Positions 53,855 to 64,000 of a stretch of 64,000 nucleotides of DNA are shown here, one piece after another. Each line of letters starts with the position of its first letter. Position 1 is the first letter of the stretch. A program made the translations under genes and the position numbers. Source of the DNA: OM182 bacterium MED-G28 (GTDB lineage Bacteria > Pseudomonadota > Gammaproteobacteria > Pseudomonadales > Pseudohongiellaceae); the NCBI GenBank assembly GCA_002457215.1, contig NTJZ01000005.1, positions 113,886 to 177,885 of the forward strand, read 5' to 3'. The notes below the pieces were generated by a model that was given only the letters and a program-made list of their open reading frames with translations, was not told the origin of the DNA and did not search any database.

Positions 53855-55195
53855 ATGCTAGAAAAAGTTCTTATAGCCAATCGTGGTGAAATTGCATTAC
53901 GAGTTTTGCGCGCCTGCAAAGAGCTCCATATAAAAACTGTTGCAGTGCACTCTGTAGCGGATAAAGACTTAATGCATGTGCGACTCTCGGACGAGTCAGT
54001 CTGTATCGGCCCACCAAGCCCTACAGAAAGCTATTTAGATATTGCATCTATCATAAGCGCTATGGAGGTTACCGGCTCAAATGCCGTACATCCTGGCTAC
54101 GGATTTCTTTCAGAAAATGCGGATTTCGCGGAACAAGTTGAAAATAGCGGCTTCACTTTTATTGGCCCCCAGTCTGAAACAATACGTCTCATGGGAGACA
54201 AAGTGTCGGCCATTGAGGTCATGCGAAAGGCTGGCGTTCCGACGGTACCTGGATCTAACGGCCCTCTAGATGAAAATGATGATCGCACCTTAAGCCTAGC
54301 CGCAGAAATCGGTTTTCCCGTCATAATAAAAGCAGCTGCTGGCGGCGGTGGTCGTGGCATGCGCGTAGTCCACGACCCAACCGAATTACTAAAAGCTGCT
54401 AAGGTAACTTCAACGGAAGCGCAATCATTCTTTGGAAGCGGCATCGTCTATTTGGAAAAGTTTTTGGAGAATCCGAGGCACGTTGAAATTCAAATTATCG
54501 GTGATGGTGCGGGAAATGCTATCTATTTAGGTGATAGAGATTGCTCACTGCAGCGGCGACATCAGAAAGTACTCGAAGAAGCACCGGCACCAGGCATTCC
54601 TGATGCAGTCCGCAATGAAGTTGCCGCTACCTGTATCCAAGCCTGCAGAAACATGAATTACCGCGGCGCTGGAACGCTGGAGTTCCTCTATCAAGATGAA
54701 CGCTTTTATTTCATCGAAATGAACACGCGAGTACAAGTCGAACACCCAGTGACAGAAATGGTCACAGGTGTGGACATCGTCAAAGAACAACTTCGGATAG
54801 CCTCAGGCAAGCCCCTCTCGATCACCCAGGATCAGATCAAAATTCAGGGGCACGCTTTTGAATGCCGTATTAATGCTGAAGACCCAACGTCGTTTCTACC
54901 TAGCCCTGGTAAAGTTAAACTATATCATGCACCTGGAGGGCCTGGCGTGCGCGTTGATTCACACCTGTACAGCGGCTACAGCGTTCCTCCCTATTACGAT
55001 TCATTAATTGCCAAACTAATTAGCTACGGCAACGACAGAGAGCAAGCATTAACTAAAATGCAAATAGCATTGGATGAACTTCTTATCGATGGCATTAAAA
55101 GTAATATTCCACTGCAAAGAGATCTTGTACGAGATCCCGAATTTCAGAAAGGTGGAATTAATATCCACTACCTGGAAGAAAAACTTAACTCTTAA
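53855..55195 (+). CDS. accC: Biotin carboxylase of acetyl-CoA carboxylase
   Basis: ATP-dependent carboxylation of biotin on AccB. 446 residues with the ATP-grasp fold: start [42 protein letters not shown] glycine-rich loop, [28 protein letters not shown] and the C-terminal [10 protein letters not shown]. 30 nt after accB and 9 nt before prmA. Confidence 0.98.
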   Translation: MLEKVLIANRGEIALRVLRACKELHIKTVAVHSVADKDLMHVRLSDESVCIGPPSPTESYLDIASIISAMEVTGSNAVHPGYGFLSENADFAEQVENSGFTFIGPQSETIRLMGDKVSAIEVMRKAGVPTVPGSNGPLDENDDRTLSLAAEIGFPVIIKAAAGGGGRGMRVVHDPTELLKAAKVTSTEAQSFFGSGIVYLEKFLENPRHVEIQIIGDGAGNAIYLGDRDCSLQRRHQKVLEEAPAPGIPDAVRNEVAATCIQACRNMNYRGAGTLEFLYQDERFYFIEMNTRVQVEHPVTEMVTGVDIVKEQLRIASGKPLSITQDQIKIQGHAFECRINAEDPTSFLPSPGKVKLYHAPGGPGVRVDSHLYSGYSVPPYYDSLIAKLISYGNDREQALTKMQIALDELLIDGIKSNIPLQRDLVRDPEFQKGGINIHYLEEKLNS

Positions 55196-55204
55196 TTAAA
55201 CCCC

Positions 55205-56086
55205 ATGTGGCAACAACTGAAAATTCAGCTTCACTCTGAAGATACTTCTTATTTTGAACAGATCTTGTTTGACTCTGACGCGATTTCGATTAGTTATCTA
55301 GATGCAGAAGATCAACCCGTATTTCAAGAAGAGCCAGGTAGCACACCATTGTGGGATAATACCTTTCTTCTTTGTTTGTTCAATACAAAAACAGACCTGG
55401 GGTCATTGCTGAATAAGCTTAGATGCAACACTAAAGTATTGAATAATAAAAGTCTCAACATTGAGCTCATCGAAGATCAGGATTGGGAACGCAGTTGGAT
55501 GAAAGACTTTGAACCCATACAGTTCGGGGAGAAGCTATGGATTTGCCCTAGCTGGCTATCACCTCCAGAACCAAATGCAGTAAACATCAAATTGGATCCC
55601 GGGTTAGCTTTTGGTACCGGCAATCATGCGACCACCTCACTCTGTTTACGTTGGCTAGACCAAGCCGATGTAAGAGGCAGTGAAGTAATCGATTATGGAT
55701 GCGGGTCTGGAGTACTATCCATTGCTTCTGCTCTGCTAGGGGCAGTAAAAGTTCATTCAGTGGACAATGACCCTCAGGCAATCTCTGCCACAATAGACAA
55801 TAGCCGCCGTAACAAGGTCCCAGGTGACGTATTAACCACCTATTTGCCAGAAGCGGTCCCCCCAGTGCATGCGGACATTCTTATCGCCAATATCCTAGAG
55901 AGGCCGCTTATCGATCTATCTGAAAAATTTGCTGAGTTGGTTAAAAAAGGCGGATATATCACCCTATCTGGACTGCTTGAAGAGCAAATCCCCTCTCTGC
56001 TCTCTTGCTACGATCGCTGGTTTGACATGGGAGCTCCTCAGGTCGAACAGGGCTGGGTGCTTCTATGTGGCACCCGGAAGTCGTGA
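55205..56086 (+). CDS. prmA: Ribosomal protein L11 methyltransferase
   Basis: Trimethylates L11 with SAM. 293 residues: an N-terminal substrate-binding domain, then GLAFGTGNHATTSLCLRWL, the SAM site VIDYGCGSGVLSIASALLGA, and DILIANILERPL (N-x-L-x-x-P-L variant of the usual NILAGPL). The GTGNHATT element differs slightly from the common GTGTHPTT. Follows accC by 9 nt. Confidence 0.96.
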   Translation: MWQQLKIQLHSEDTSYFEQILFDSDAISISYLDAEDQPVFQEEPGSTPLWDNTFLLCLFNTKTDLGSLLNKLRCNTKVLNNKSLNIELIEDQDWERSWMKDFEPIQFGEKLWICPSWLSPPEPNAVNIKLDPGLAFGTGNHATTSLCLRWLDQADVRGSEVIDYGCGSGVLSIASALLGAVKVHSVDNDPQAISATIDNSRRNKVPGDVLTTYLPEAVPPVHADILIANILERPLIDLSEKFAELVKKGGYITLSGLLEEQIPSLLSCYDRWFDMGAPQVEQGWVLLCGTRKS

Positions 56087-56153
56087 TATACATCTCTCCT
56101 TCCACTACAATCTCACCTCTAATACTTGTTTAGCCTTTTGGGATTTACTCTGA

Positions 56154-57542
56154 ATGTCCCTTCACGTTATCCAGTGCCCTAACTGTGAATCAAGCTTTAA
56201 CATCAATGCCCCTACGCTTCTTCTAGCGGATGGCAAAGTGCGCTGTGGCGCATGCCTGACAGTTTTTCATGCTATCGATAATGTCCTCGAACAGCTCCCT
56301 GCTGACGAACACCAAGATTCAGACTCGGTATTTGTTGGGAACAACCCCCTAGATTATTTCGACCCTTCCAGCTTCCTTACTCGTAGCGCATTGCAGGCGA
56401 AACATAAGGAGCAACAAGAAGAGAGTTTAACGGAGGACCAAGAACTTCCAACATCAGATCACGGTGGGTTTATAAACCAACCTATTCTCGAAGAGTCAAT
56501 CGAGCTCTCAGAAGAATATACTCAAGAGTTTTTCTCTTCCATTGAACAAACCATAGAAGAAGCGCTAAAACAGACAGAAACAGAAAGAGATTTATTACTT
56601 GAAGAACTACAAAGGAGCGAGACATCATTTTTCGGAAATCTTCAGAAACCTCTACTGGCTGACAGTGAAGCACTCGATGCTGAACTATTCCCTGATTCTA
56701 GTTGCGAACTGGTTGACCCCTTTGAAAAGGACGAACCTGACACGAAGCAACAAGTTGAACAACAAGACGACAAAAATAATTTGTTTGAAGTTCGCTCGCC
56801 ATCAACTAATGAATTTGTAAACTCCGAACCCACAAAAATCGGCAATAAGCCTGGCTTTTTAGCTGATACTGAAACCCAAGAATCAATAAAAGACATAACA
56901 AAGAAAAAAGAACCACCCAAAGACAATACCGAAGTTATTCGGGCGCGGGCCTTGGGAGTGCAGCTGGAAGACGAGTCAGCTTTGCAATCAATTTCAGCGG
57001 AGAGCATCGCAGCACTGGATATCACTTCTACACCAGTGGAATTGCATGCAGGAAAGCAGAGCCGAATCGCGCGTCTTATTTGTTTCAGCGCTATTATTTT
57101 GTTGTTAGGAATAAGTTTGTGTGCGCAACTTCTGTGGCGTAACCATATAGCATATAGTCAAGATGCGCGAATAAGGCCTTTATTAGAATGGGCTTGCGCT
57201 AATGCTGCTTGCAACTTGCCTTCCTATTCAGACATAAACGCGATTCGCAGCGATAATCTCTCAGTACGTAATCATCAGATTTTCGAAAACAGGCTGTCGG
57301 TAAACATAGAATTTCGAAATACTGCGGAATTCCCACAAAAGTTTCCAATAATGGTTTTAAGTTTCAATTCCGTAAGTAATGACATCATTGCCTTGAGAGA
57401 ATTTTCACCTAGTGAGTATCTGGATTCAGAGTTGACAGATCTAGCACTAATGCCTGTAATGTCGCCGGTCCAGGTTAATTTAGATTTAATCAACCCAGGC
57501 CCTGGCATCGCTAACTACACTCTGGCGTTTAGACTACCGTGA
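56154..57542 (+). CDS. MJ0042 zinc-ribbon and DUF3426 membrane protein
   Basis: 462 residues. The N-terminal zinc ribbon has CPNC (8-11) and CGAC (31-34), the MJ0042 finger. A long, Glu/Asp/Gln-rich, probably disordered middle (about 60-290) follows. One TM helix (ICFSAIILLLGISLCAQLLW, about 306-325) leads into the C-terminal DUF3426 domain (about 340-460), which is outside the membrane. Family members lie between prmA and dusB in Pseudomonas-type genomes. Function is unknown. Confidence 0.9.
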   Translation: MSLHVIQCPNCESSFNINAPTLLLADGKVRCGACLTVFHAIDNVLEQLPADEHQDSDSVFVGNNPLDYFDPSSFLTRSALQAKHKEQQEESLTEDQELPTSDHGGFINQPILEESIELSEEYTQEFFSSIEQTIEEALKQTETERDLLLEELQRSETSFFGNLQKPLLADSEALDAELFPDSSCELVDPFEKDEPDTKQQVEQQDDKNNLFEVRSPSTNEFVNSEPTKIGNKPGFLADTETQESIKDITKKKEPPKDNTEVIRARALGVQLEDESALQSISAESIAALDITSTPVELHAGKQSRIARLICFSAIILLLGISLCAQLLWRNHIAYSQDARIRPLLEWACANAACNLPSYSDINAIRSDNLSVRNHQIFENRLSVNIEFRNTAEFPQKFPIMVLSFNSVSNDIIALREFSPSEYLDSELTDLALMPVMSPVQVNLDLINPGPGIANYTLAFRLP

Positions 57543-57667
57543 GTTTTAGCTTGTGTTGCGTGCATGGTAACTAGCATGCAAGTTTTTCCTGACTAATCTT
57601 TAGAATCTCTTCCCCTAGATTTCGCTCCCGGCTAAAATAATCAGCCTTTACTTCAGACCTATTCACA

Positions 57668-58660
57668 ATGAGAATTATCGGCCCCTATAAACTGAACAAC
57701 TCGCTATTCTTGGCACCAATGGTGGGTGTGAGTGATTCTCCGTTTCGTGAAATTTGCAGTCAGAATGGGGCCGGATTAACTATCGCTGAAATGCTTACAG
57801 CCAACACTGAATTATGGGGCAATGAGCGCAATAGACTTAAACAAGTTAAACCCAATGTAAGCGGGCCTTATGTCGTGCAAATAGCTGGCTCTGATCCTGT
57901 GATGTTAACTCAAGCAGCTAAACTTAACGTTAGTCTTGGTGCAGATGCAATCGATATCAACATGGGCTGCCCGGCCAAAAAGGTTTTGAAGAAAGCGGCA
58001 GGTTCTGCATTGTTGAAAGATACAAAACTTATCGAATCAATTCTAAAATCCGTAGTGAGTAGCGTAGATATTCCAGTGACTCTAAAAATTCGAACGGGTT
58101 GGTCCCCAGAATCCCGTAATGGAGTTGAAGTAGCAAAAATTGCTGAAGAGTCTGGCGTGCAATTGTTAACGGTGCATGGCCGCACTAAAGAATGTCGCTT
58201 CAAAGGCGAGGCAGAATACGACACAATCGCAGACATAAAGCAAAATATTAGTATTCCGGTTATAGCTAACGGCGATATAGATTCACCGCAAAAAGCAAAA
58301 CAAGTTATGCAACACACGAACGCAGATGGCTTGATGATTGGAAGGGCAGCAATGGGTCGGCCCTGGATTTTTGCGGAGATCGAGCACTATCTCGTTACTG
58401 GAATCCCCAAATCCAATCCTAGCATCTTTAAAAAACTTCACATCATCGAATCTCACCTAAAAAAATTACAGAGTTTCTATGGAGATACTAAAGGTGTGTG
58501 GTACGCTCGCAAACATGTTGCTGGTTATGTGAAAGACTTGCCGGATTCGAAGCAATTTTTAACACATTTTAATAAATTACAAGATGGGCTAGCTCAATTA
58601 GACCTCCTAAGGTCTTATTTTGAAAAACTAGCTATAGATGATGGAGCCATCGCTGCATGA
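57668..58660 (+). CDS. dusB: tRNA-dihydrouridine synthase B
   Basis: FMN enzyme reducing uridine in the tRNA D-loop. 330 residues: FLAPMVGVSDSPFREIC, NMGCPAKKVLKKAAGSALL with the catalytic Cys, VTLKIRTGW, LLTVHGRTKECRFKG and VIANGDIDSP. Its TGA overlaps the fis ATG by 4 nt (ATGA), as in the conserved dusB-fis operon. Confidence 0.97.
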   Translation: MRIIGPYKLNNSLFLAPMVGVSDSPFREICSQNGAGLTIAEMLTANTELWGNERNRLKQVKPNVSGPYVVQIAGSDPVMLTQAAKLNVSLGADAIDINMGCPAKKVLKKAAGSALLKDTKLIESILKSVVSSVDIPVTLKIRTGWSPESRNGVEVAKIAEESGVQLLTVHGRTKECRFKGEAEYDTIADIKQNISIPVIANGDIDSPQKAKQVMQHTNADGLMIGRAAMGRPWIFAEIEHYLVTGIPKSNPSIFKKLHIIESHLKKLQSFYGDTKGVWYARKHVAGYVKDLPDSKQFLTHFNKLQDGLAQLDLLRSYFEKLAIDDGAIAA

Positions 58661-58959
58661 ACAAACTGGACGAGTCCTCAACAATCTCAAATTTTTCAAT
58701 TGCAGAACCAGCAGAGTCTTTTTCACAGCAGGAAAGCACTCTTAGGTCAGAAGTAGAAAAGTCACTCCGTCGCTACTTTCAGCATATTGAGGATGAACCC
58801 GTAACCGATCTGCACCAGATGGTAATGTCGGAAGTAGAAGCTCCCCTCATAGAGGCAGTCATGCGATATACTGGCAATAATCAGAGCAAGGCTTCTATCA
58901 TGCTTGGATTAAACCGTGGTACTCTACGAACCAAATTAAAATTGTACGGTTTACTCTAG
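58657..58959 (+). CDS. fis: Nucleoid-associated DNA-binding protein Fis
   Basis: Global regulator of growth-phase genes and DNA topology. 100 residues; the N-terminus is divergent, and the C-terminus has the full Fis helix-turn-helix (EAVMRYTGNNQSKASIML followed by GLNRGTLRTKLKLYGLL). Length matches E. coli Fis (98). Translationally coupled to dusB; purH follows 76 nt later. Confidence 0.96.
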   Translation: MNKLDESSTISNFSIAEPAESFSQQESTLRSEVEKSLRRYFQHIEDEPVTDLHQMVMSEVEAPLIEAVMRYTGNNQSKASIMLGLNRGTLRTKLKLYGLL

Positions 58960-59035
58960 TGAGACGATAGTCGTGATGGTATTTCTTCTTCAGTAAGCTA
59001 CACCTTGCAACAACACAGCACGCGTAAAACTGCTT

Positions 59036-60619
59036 ATGACATCAGATAACTCTGGCGCCATTCGTCGAGCATTGATTAGTGTTTCCGACAAAACTGGCAT
59101 TGTTCCATTTGCTCAAGCTCTTTCTGACCTCAACATCGAAATCCTTTCTACCGGCGGCACTTATAAGCTGCTGGCATCGGAAAACATTTCGGCTATCGAG
59201 ATCTCTGACTACACAGGCTTTCCTGAAATGATGGATGGTCGTGTAAAAACGCTCCATCCCAAGGTTCATGGGGGTATACTGGCTCGAAGAGATATCGACC
59301 AGAAGGTCCTGATAGAGCACGATATCCCGCCAATTGATCTCGTCGTGGTCAATCTGTATCCCTTCGAGGCAACGGTTGCTAATCCCAACTGTGATCTTCC
59401 AACCGCAATCGAGAATATCGACATCGGGGGTCCGACCATGCTCCGTGCGGCAGCTAAGAACAACAAATTTGTTGCTGCCGTTGTGAACCCTTCTGACTAT
59501 GACAGAGTTATCGAATTACTCACCAGGAATGATGGGAGTCTTGACCAACAAACACGATTTGATTTTGCAGTTAAAACTTATGAACATACAGCTGCCTATG
59601 ATGGAGCCATTGCAAACTATCTTGGGATCCATCTAGAGCAAAGTGATAAAAATTCCATCTTTCCGCGAACCTTTAATACGCAGTTTATTAAAAGCCAGGA
59701 AATGCGCTATGGTGAAAACCCTCACCAGAAAGCTGCTTTTTATGTGGAGAAAAATTCTAAGGACGCAAGCATTAGTAGTGCGCAACAATTGCAAGGAAAA
59801 GCACTTTCGTACAATAACATTGCTGATACTGATGCTGCAGTCGAATGCATTAAATCATTTAGTGAGCCTGCCTGTGTAATTGTCAAGCATGCTAACCCTT
59901 GTGGCGTTGCTATCGCTGAAACGCCATTGAAAGCTTATGAACTGGCTTTTCAAACTGATCCAACTTCAGCGTTTGGTGGCATTATCGCTTTCAATCGAGA
60001 GTTTGATGCTGAAAGTGCAAGGCGAATCACGGAACAACAGTTTACAGAAGTCATCATCGCACCTTCGGTATCTGAGGAAGCACTTGCTGTAACCGCAGTA
60101 AAGAAAAATGTGCGTGTATTAACCTGCGGTCAATGGGATAGTGAGCGCACTGCAGAGTTTGACTATAAACGTGTAAATGGCGGTTTATTAGTGCAGGATC
60201 GAGACATTCATACAATTTCGAAAGATGATTTAACCGTGACCTCGAAACGCGCACCCACGGATGACGAACTACGCGACCTTTTGTTTGCCTGGCGTGTAGC
60301 TCAATACGTCAAATCTAATGCAATCGTTTATTGTAAGAATAATCAAACTATTGGTATTGGTGCCGGACAAATGAGCCGCGTGTACAGCGCAAAAATTGCT
60401 GGCATCAAGGCTGCAGATGAGAATTTACAGGTTGAAGGTTCCGTTATGGCGTCTGATGCGTTTTTCCCCTTCCGAGATGGTATTGACGCTGCTGCGCAGG
60501 CTGGAATTACAGCAGTAATTCAACCTGGAGGATCAATGCGAGACCAAGAAGTCATTGCAGCCGCGGATGAAGCCGGTATGGCGATGGTTTTTACAGGTTT
60601 ACGCCACTTCAGGCATTAA
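59036..60619 (+). CDS. purH: Bifunctional AICAR transformylase/IMP cyclohydrolase
   Basis: Last two steps of IMP synthesis. 527 residues. The N-terminal IMP cyclohydrolase domain has [26 protein letters not shown] and [20 protein letters not shown]. The C-terminal transformylase domain has the active-site [19 protein letters not shown] and the C-terminal [14 protein letters not shown]. Followed by purD one nucleotide after the stop codon. Confidence 0.98.
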   Translation: MTSDNSGAIRRALISVSDKTGIVPFAQALSDLNIEILSTGGTYKLLASENISAIEISDYTGFPEMMDGRVKTLHPKVHGGILARRDIDQKVLIEHDIPPIDLVVVNLYPFEATVANPNCDLPTAIENIDIGGPTMLRAAAKNNKFVAAVVNPSDYDRVIELLTRNDGSLDQQTRFDFAVKTYEHTAAYDGAIANYLGIHLEQSDKNSIFPRTFNTQFIKSQEMRYGENPHQKAAFYVEKNSKDASISSAQQLQGKALSYNNIADTDAAVECIKSFSEPACVIVKHANPCGVAIAETPLKAYELAFQTDPTSAFGGIIAFNREFDAESARRITEQQFTEVIIAPSVSEEALAVTAVKKNVRVLTCGQWDSERTAEFDYKRVNGGLLVQDRDIHTISKDDLTVTSKRAPTDDELRDLLFAWRVAQYVKSNAIVYCKNNQTIGIGAGQMSRVYSAKIAGIKAADENLQVEGSVMASDAFFPFRDGIDAAAQAGITAVIQPGGSMRDQEVIAAADEAGMAMVFTGLRHFRH

Positions 60620-60620
60620 A

Positions 60621-61907
60621 ATGAAAGTATTGATAATTGGTTCTGGAGGCAGAGAACATTCCCTTGCTTGGAAATGTGCACAGTCCTCTGCAGTAGAAAA
60701 AGTGTTTGTCGCGCCAGGCAATGCTGGAACCTCTAGCGAAGAAAAAATAGAGAATATCGCCATTGATGTAATGGACTTTTCTGCTCTTGCAAATTTTGCT
60801 GACCAAGAATTCATTACACTCTCTATTGTGGGACCTGAGGCTCCTTTAGTCGAAGGTATCGTGAATTATTTCATGGAAAGGAATCTTCCCTGCTTCGGCC
60901 CTTCGCGACAGGCAGCGCAGCTGGAAGGCTCTAAAGCGTTTACCAAAGATTTCTGCAGTAAGCATGGCATCCCAACTGCGAACTATCAAACTTTCACCAA
61001 AGTAGATCCTGCAATTGCCTATATAAAATCTAATGGAGCACCTATCGTTGTTAAGGCTGATGGCCTTGCAGCAGGAAAAGGCGTCATAGTAGCCTTGTCT
61101 GAAGAAGAAGCAATAGGCGCCGTTAAAGAGATGCTGTCAGGCAATGCATTTGGTGAGGCCGGTCACAGAGTGGTAGTGGAGCAGTTCCTGACAGGAGAAG
61201 AGGCTAGCTTTATTGCGATGGTTGATGGCAAAAATGTACTACCAATGGCTACTTCGCAAGATCACAAGGCCAGAGACAATGGCGACAAAGGTCCCAATAC
61301 TGGCGGTATGGGTGCCTACTCACCTGCCCCAGTTGTTACTGAGGAAGTTTACAAGCGAGTCATGGATCAAGTGATTCTGCCTTCCGTGGCAGGCATGGCA
61401 GAAGATGGAAATGATTATACCGGGTTTCTCTATGCGGGCTTGATGATTTCACCGGACGGTGAAGTCAGCGTTGTGGAATTTAACTGTCGCTTTGGAGATC
61501 CAGAAGCACAACCAATTATGATGCGCCTGCAGTCAGATTTGCCAGAACTATGCCTAGCAGCCATCAATCAATCTCTAGACGCACATACAGCCCAGTGGGA
61601 TTCTCGCTGTGCTGTCGGAATTGTTCTAGCCTCTGGCGGATACCCTGGCGCCTATGCAAAAGGTGCAATTATCTCAGGGCTAGAAAAACACTCTAGTGAG
61701 CACCAAAAAGTTTTTCATGCTGGAACTGCCTTGAAGGACGGCGAGGTAGTCACCAGTGGTGGGCGAGTGCTCTGTGCCACCGCTTTGGGTCTAACTGTAG
61801 AAGAAGCAAAATCAGCTGCTTACGAGGCCGTAAAGGGCATACATTGGGATAACGTCTATTTTCGAACGGATATTGCCTATCGAGCCATTGCACGCGAGAA
61901 TGCTTAG
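60621..61907 (+). CDS. purD: Phosphoribosylamine-glycine ligase (GAR synthetase)
   Basis: Second step of purine synthesis. 428 residues from the ATG at 60621 (MKVLIIGSGGREHSLAWK, the family start). ATP-grasp motifs PIVVKADGLAAGKGVIVA, EQFLTGEEASFIAM, DHKARDNGDKGPNTGGMGAYSP and VVEFNCRFGDPEAQ. An in-frame start at 60555 inside purH is unlikely. Operon with purH and, across a zero-gap junction, coq7. Confidence 0.98.
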   Translation: MKVLIIGSGGREHSLAWKCAQSSAVEKVFVAPGNAGTSSEEKIENIAIDVMDFSALANFADQEFITLSIVGPEAPLVEGIVNYFMERNLPCFGPSRQAAQLEGSKAFTKDFCSKHGIPTANYQTFTKVDPAIAYIKSNGAPIVVKADGLAAGKGVIVALSEEEAIGAVKEMLSGNAFGEAGHRVVVEQFLTGEEASFIAMVDGKNVLPMATSQDHKARDNGDKGPNTGGMGAYSPAPVVTEEVYKRVMDQVILPSVAGMAEDGNDYTGFLYAGLMISPDGEVSVVEFNCRFGDPEAQPIMMRLQSDLPELCLAAINQSLDAHTAQWDSRCAVGIVLASGGYPGAYAKGAIISGLEKHSSEHQKVFHAGTALKDGEVVTSGGRVLCATALGLTVEEAKSAAYEAVKGIHWDNVYFRTDIAYRAIARENA

Positions 61908-62555
61908 ATGGCGAAGTCACAAAATAATTCCTTCATCGACCAATGCCTGATTCAGTTTGATCAGGCACTCCGCACCTGCGTTCCGGGCTCCAACCCTGCG
62001 ACGCGCAGTTCTCCTGCAAAACTCGTTGCAGAGGAAGAATTAACGCCGATCGACAAAAAACATATTGCTGGGCTAATGCGTATTAATCACACTGGCGAAG
62101 TCTGTGCGCAAGCCTTGTACGCAGGTCAAGCGACAACCGCAAAGCTTTCAGAAGTGCGAGAGTCCATGCAGCATGCCGCGCAAGAAGAAGTAGATCATCT
62201 TGCTTGGTGCGATGAACGCTTGCAGCAGCTCGAAAGCAGACCCAGCATACTCAACCCAATTTGGTATGGACTATCGTTTGGCATGGGTGCCCTCGCTGGA
62301 CTTGCAGGGGATAAATGGAGCCTTGGTTTTGTAGCCGAGACTGAACAACAAGTTTGTGAGCACCTGGAAGAGCATCTAGTGAGGCTGCCGCAGAATGATG
62401 CCAAGAGCAAAGCCATCCTCCAGCAAATGATTAAAGATGAAAAACAACACGGAGAGACTGCCAAAGCAGCTGGAGGCCAAGAACTACCCTCTACTGTAAA
62501 GCGTGCGATGCGTCTAATGGCAGACTTAATGAAAAGAACGACTTATAAAGTTTAA
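61908..62555 (+). CDS. coq7: 3-demethoxyubiquinol 3-hydroxylase, Coq7 type
   Basis: Di-iron hydroxylase in ubiquinone biosynthesis, used by many gammaproteobacteria in place of UbiF. 215 residues: MRINHTGEVCAQALYAGQA, metal-ligand motif AQEEVDHLAWCDERL (E-x-x-H) and DEKQHGETA near the C-terminus, with the helix pair of the ferritin-like fold. An N-terminal basic tail includes CVPGSNPATRSSPAK. It starts directly after the purD stop, so co-transcribed. Confidence 0.95.
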   Translation: MAKSQNNSFIDQCLIQFDQALRTCVPGSNPATRSSPAKLVAEEELTPIDKKHIAGLMRINHTGEVCAQALYAGQATTAKLSEVRESMQHAAQEEVDHLAWCDERLQQLESRPSILNPIWYGLSFGMGALAGLAGDKWSLGFVAETEQQVCEHLEEHLVRLPQNDAKSKAILQQMIKDEKQHGETAKAAGGQELPSTVKRAMRLMADLMKRTTYKV

Positions 62556-62853
62556 TTTTCCGCTTAACATTCACTTCTAATTTCTAACGGCGGCGCAAAT
62601 GGATTAAGCCTAGGCAAAGTAGACTCGACTTATTTCCATAAGCTTAGAAGAAAATTCAACTCCACAAAGGCTAATTTTTCCTATTTTAATTTCTTTGAAG
62701 GCGGCCCGGTAAAAACAAAACTTAAACCTAGAACAATCTCTTGTGAGTCAGTCAAGGGCGCCTAATAATGAAACTCCTCAATAGCCGTGTATCTAGCTCA
62801 AAATTCAGAATCGTGATCTGAAAACAAGTTCGAAACCAGAGGTTTTTGCTTAG

Positions 62854-63276
62854 TTATTCTGCATCGATAATTTCAAAATCATGGGTAACTACCACCCCTG
62901 CATTCTTAAGCATGATTGACGCAGAGCAATACTTATCAGCTGACAGTTCAATCGCTCTTTCCACTTGCTTTTCACTAAGTTCAGAGCCAGCTACCTTAAA
63001 ATGAAGATGAATAGATTCAAAAACTGCCGGTGTTGAATCAACCCGCTTGGATGATATTTCTGCTTCACAACTTGTAATTTTCTGCCGTGCTTTTTTTAAA
63101 ATAGTAACGACGTCATATGACGAACAACTACCTACACCCAGCACCATCAACTCCATTGGCCGCATCCCGAGATTTTTACCTCCACTCTCAGCTGCCCCAT
63201 CTAATACAATTGCATGGCCCGTGCCAGATTCGGCAACAAACATAACATTCTCAACCCATTTAATGCGCGCGTTCAT
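62854..63276 (-). CDS. OsmC family protein, YhfA-like
   Basis: 140 residues from the ATG at 63276 (AGAAAG upstream), rather than the TTG at 63297. OsmC-fold markers: LGMRPMELMVLGVGSCSSYDVVTILKKA with the conserved Cys, and KYCSASIMLKNAGVVVTHDFEI at the end with the second reactive Cys. Such proteins are thiol peroxidases or of unknown role; the YhfA group lies next to crp in E. coli. It lies between coq7 (convergent, 298 nt of non-coding AT-rich DNA at 62556-62853 with no feature seen) and trpC. Confidence 0.9.
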   Translation of the reverse strand: MNARIKWVENVMFVAESGTGHAIVLDGAAESGGKNLGMRPMELMVLGVGSCSSYDVVTILKKARQKITSCEAEISSKRVDSTPAVFESIHLHFKVAGSELSEKQVERAIELSADKYCSASIMLKNAGVVVTHDFEIIDAE

Positions 63277-63468
63277 AGTCTTTCTCAATTCGATCAATTG
63301 TTACTCTAAACCAAGGTTTGACTTAAAAGTATCTAGACCTCTGAAGTAGAAGAGCGCGCAAGATTATCATAGTTTCTCAGGCTTCACTATTTGCACCCCC
63401 GTTACCGCAACGCTTCTAGCTATATCTTTTTTGGCGACAGCAGAATTAGGAGAGCATCTTTCTCTATT

Positions 63469-64000
63469 TTAATCATGGTCGAAAAATAATTCTTTCAATT
63501 TACTGCCCGGATCAGGCGCACGCATAAATGATTCGCCAACTAAAAAACCAAAAATACCATTATCAGTCATCAACTTTACATCCGCGACGCTATTGATCCC
63601 GCTCTCAGTAATTACAAGTTTCTCAGGTGGCAGGCGGGAAGCTAAATCGAGAGTTGTTTGTAAACTCGTTTCAAAAGTATGGAGATTCCTATTATTAATA
63701 CCAATTAAATCTGAATCGATCTCCATTGCCCGATCTAACTCTTCTTGATTGTGAATTTCAACCAACACATCAATCGAAATATCCTTAGCATAGGCTGCGA
63801 GTTCAATTAATTGTGATTGTTGTAAAGCTGCAACGATCAGCAAGATACAATCAGCACCTAGAAGCTTTGATTCAGCTATTTGATAAGGATCTATCATAAA
63901 GTCTTTTCGAATAACTGGAAGAATGCATGCTTCTCTTGCTTGCTGCAAGTAGACATCTGCGCCTTGAAAATAATTAACATCTGTTAAAACCGAAATACAT
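63469..64000 (-). CDS. trpC: Indole-3-glycerol phosphate synthase, partial (3' part)
   Basis: Tryptophan-pathway TIM-barrel enzyme. The reading frame stays open to the window edge, so the N-terminal part (about 90 residues expected) is missing. Visible: [35 protein letters not shown] with the catalytic Lys, [43 protein letters not shown] and [14 protein letters not shown]. All later active-site blocks are intact. The C-terminus ends shortly after this motif, as is usual. Confidence 0.96.
   Translation of the reverse strand, partial: CISVLTDVNYFQGADVYLQQAREACILPVIRKDFMIDPYQIAESKLLGADCILLIVAALQQSQLIELAAYAKDISIDVLVEIHNQEELDRAMEIDSDLIGINNRNLHTFETSLQTTLDLASRLPPEKLVITESGINSVADVKLMTDNGIFGFLVGESFMRAPDPGSKLKELFFDHD

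Noticed and set aside
1..64000. CRISPR arrays, insertion sequences, prophage or toxin-antitoxin genes
   Set aside because: No repeated spacers, no transposase, integrase or phage genes and no short toxin-antitoxin pair found on reading both strands.

Overview
The window is chromosomal DNA of a proteobacterium, most likely an uncultivated marine or aquatic gammaproteobacterium near the Pseudomonadales. Supporting this are the block dsbD-like/aroQ/accB/accC/prmA/DUF3426/dusB/fis/purH/purD (the order I recall from Pseudomonas), a fabA-fabB pair, tesA divergent from ybbA-ybbP, and a Coq7-type ubiquinone hydroxylase. By eye the GC content is in the mid-40s percent. I see no prophage, insertion sequence, rRNA or CRISPR array. 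One tRNA gene, tRNA-Thr(UGU), is present. The genus-level placement is inference.

Layout. 0.1-16.5 kb is housekeeping: ubiX, a PPi-type phosphofructokinase, pdxH, an exported MORN protein, the ybbP/ybbA ABC exporter divergent from tesA, an MFS carrier, a bcp/hydrolase/pdxJ operon, a CobB sirtuin, an exported or anchored hydrolase, and a YyaL/SPATA20-type thioredoxin-fold protein with an extra DsbD-alpha-like C-terminus. 16.7-24.5 kb is the most unusual region. It is a co-directional run of a Tat-exported linalool dehydratase/isomerase-family protein, two exported methyltransferase-like paralogues, a large DUF5916-type outer-membrane barrel, a secreted NHL propeller and a DsbA-fold isomerase. 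24.5-42.5 kb is catabolic and accessory: an HLD-II haloalkane dehalogenase, an AlkK-like acyl-CoA ligase, a long-chain-type acyl-CoA dehydrogenase, a thiolase, a 17-beta-HSD10-type dehydrogenase, two CaiB/BaiF CoA-transferases, a GST, a Na+/alanine symporter, a DPP-IV-like peptidase and small secreted or membrane proteins. purC sits among them.

42.7-50.2 kb holds tRNA-Thr, a membrane di-iron hydroxylase, pgi, a GNAT, a PhzF protein, and the GDP-mannose genes cpsG and manC. 50.3-62.6 kb is the core biosynthetic block: fabAB, a stand-alone DsbD-alpha protein, aroQ, accBC, prmA, a zinc-ribbon/DUF3426 protein, dusB-fis, purHD and coq7. The window ends with an OsmC-family gene and the 3' part of trpC.

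How it fits together. acyl-CoA ligase, dehydrogenase, 3-hydroxyacyl-CoA dehydrogenase, thiolase and CoA-transferase/racemase form most of a beta-oxidation route (no enoyl-CoA hydratase is seen here). The exported LDI-like cluster immediately upstream could carry out periplasmic chemistry on a terpenoid or branched alcohol that feeds it. That link is inference from position and family. It is my main candidate for an undescribed system.
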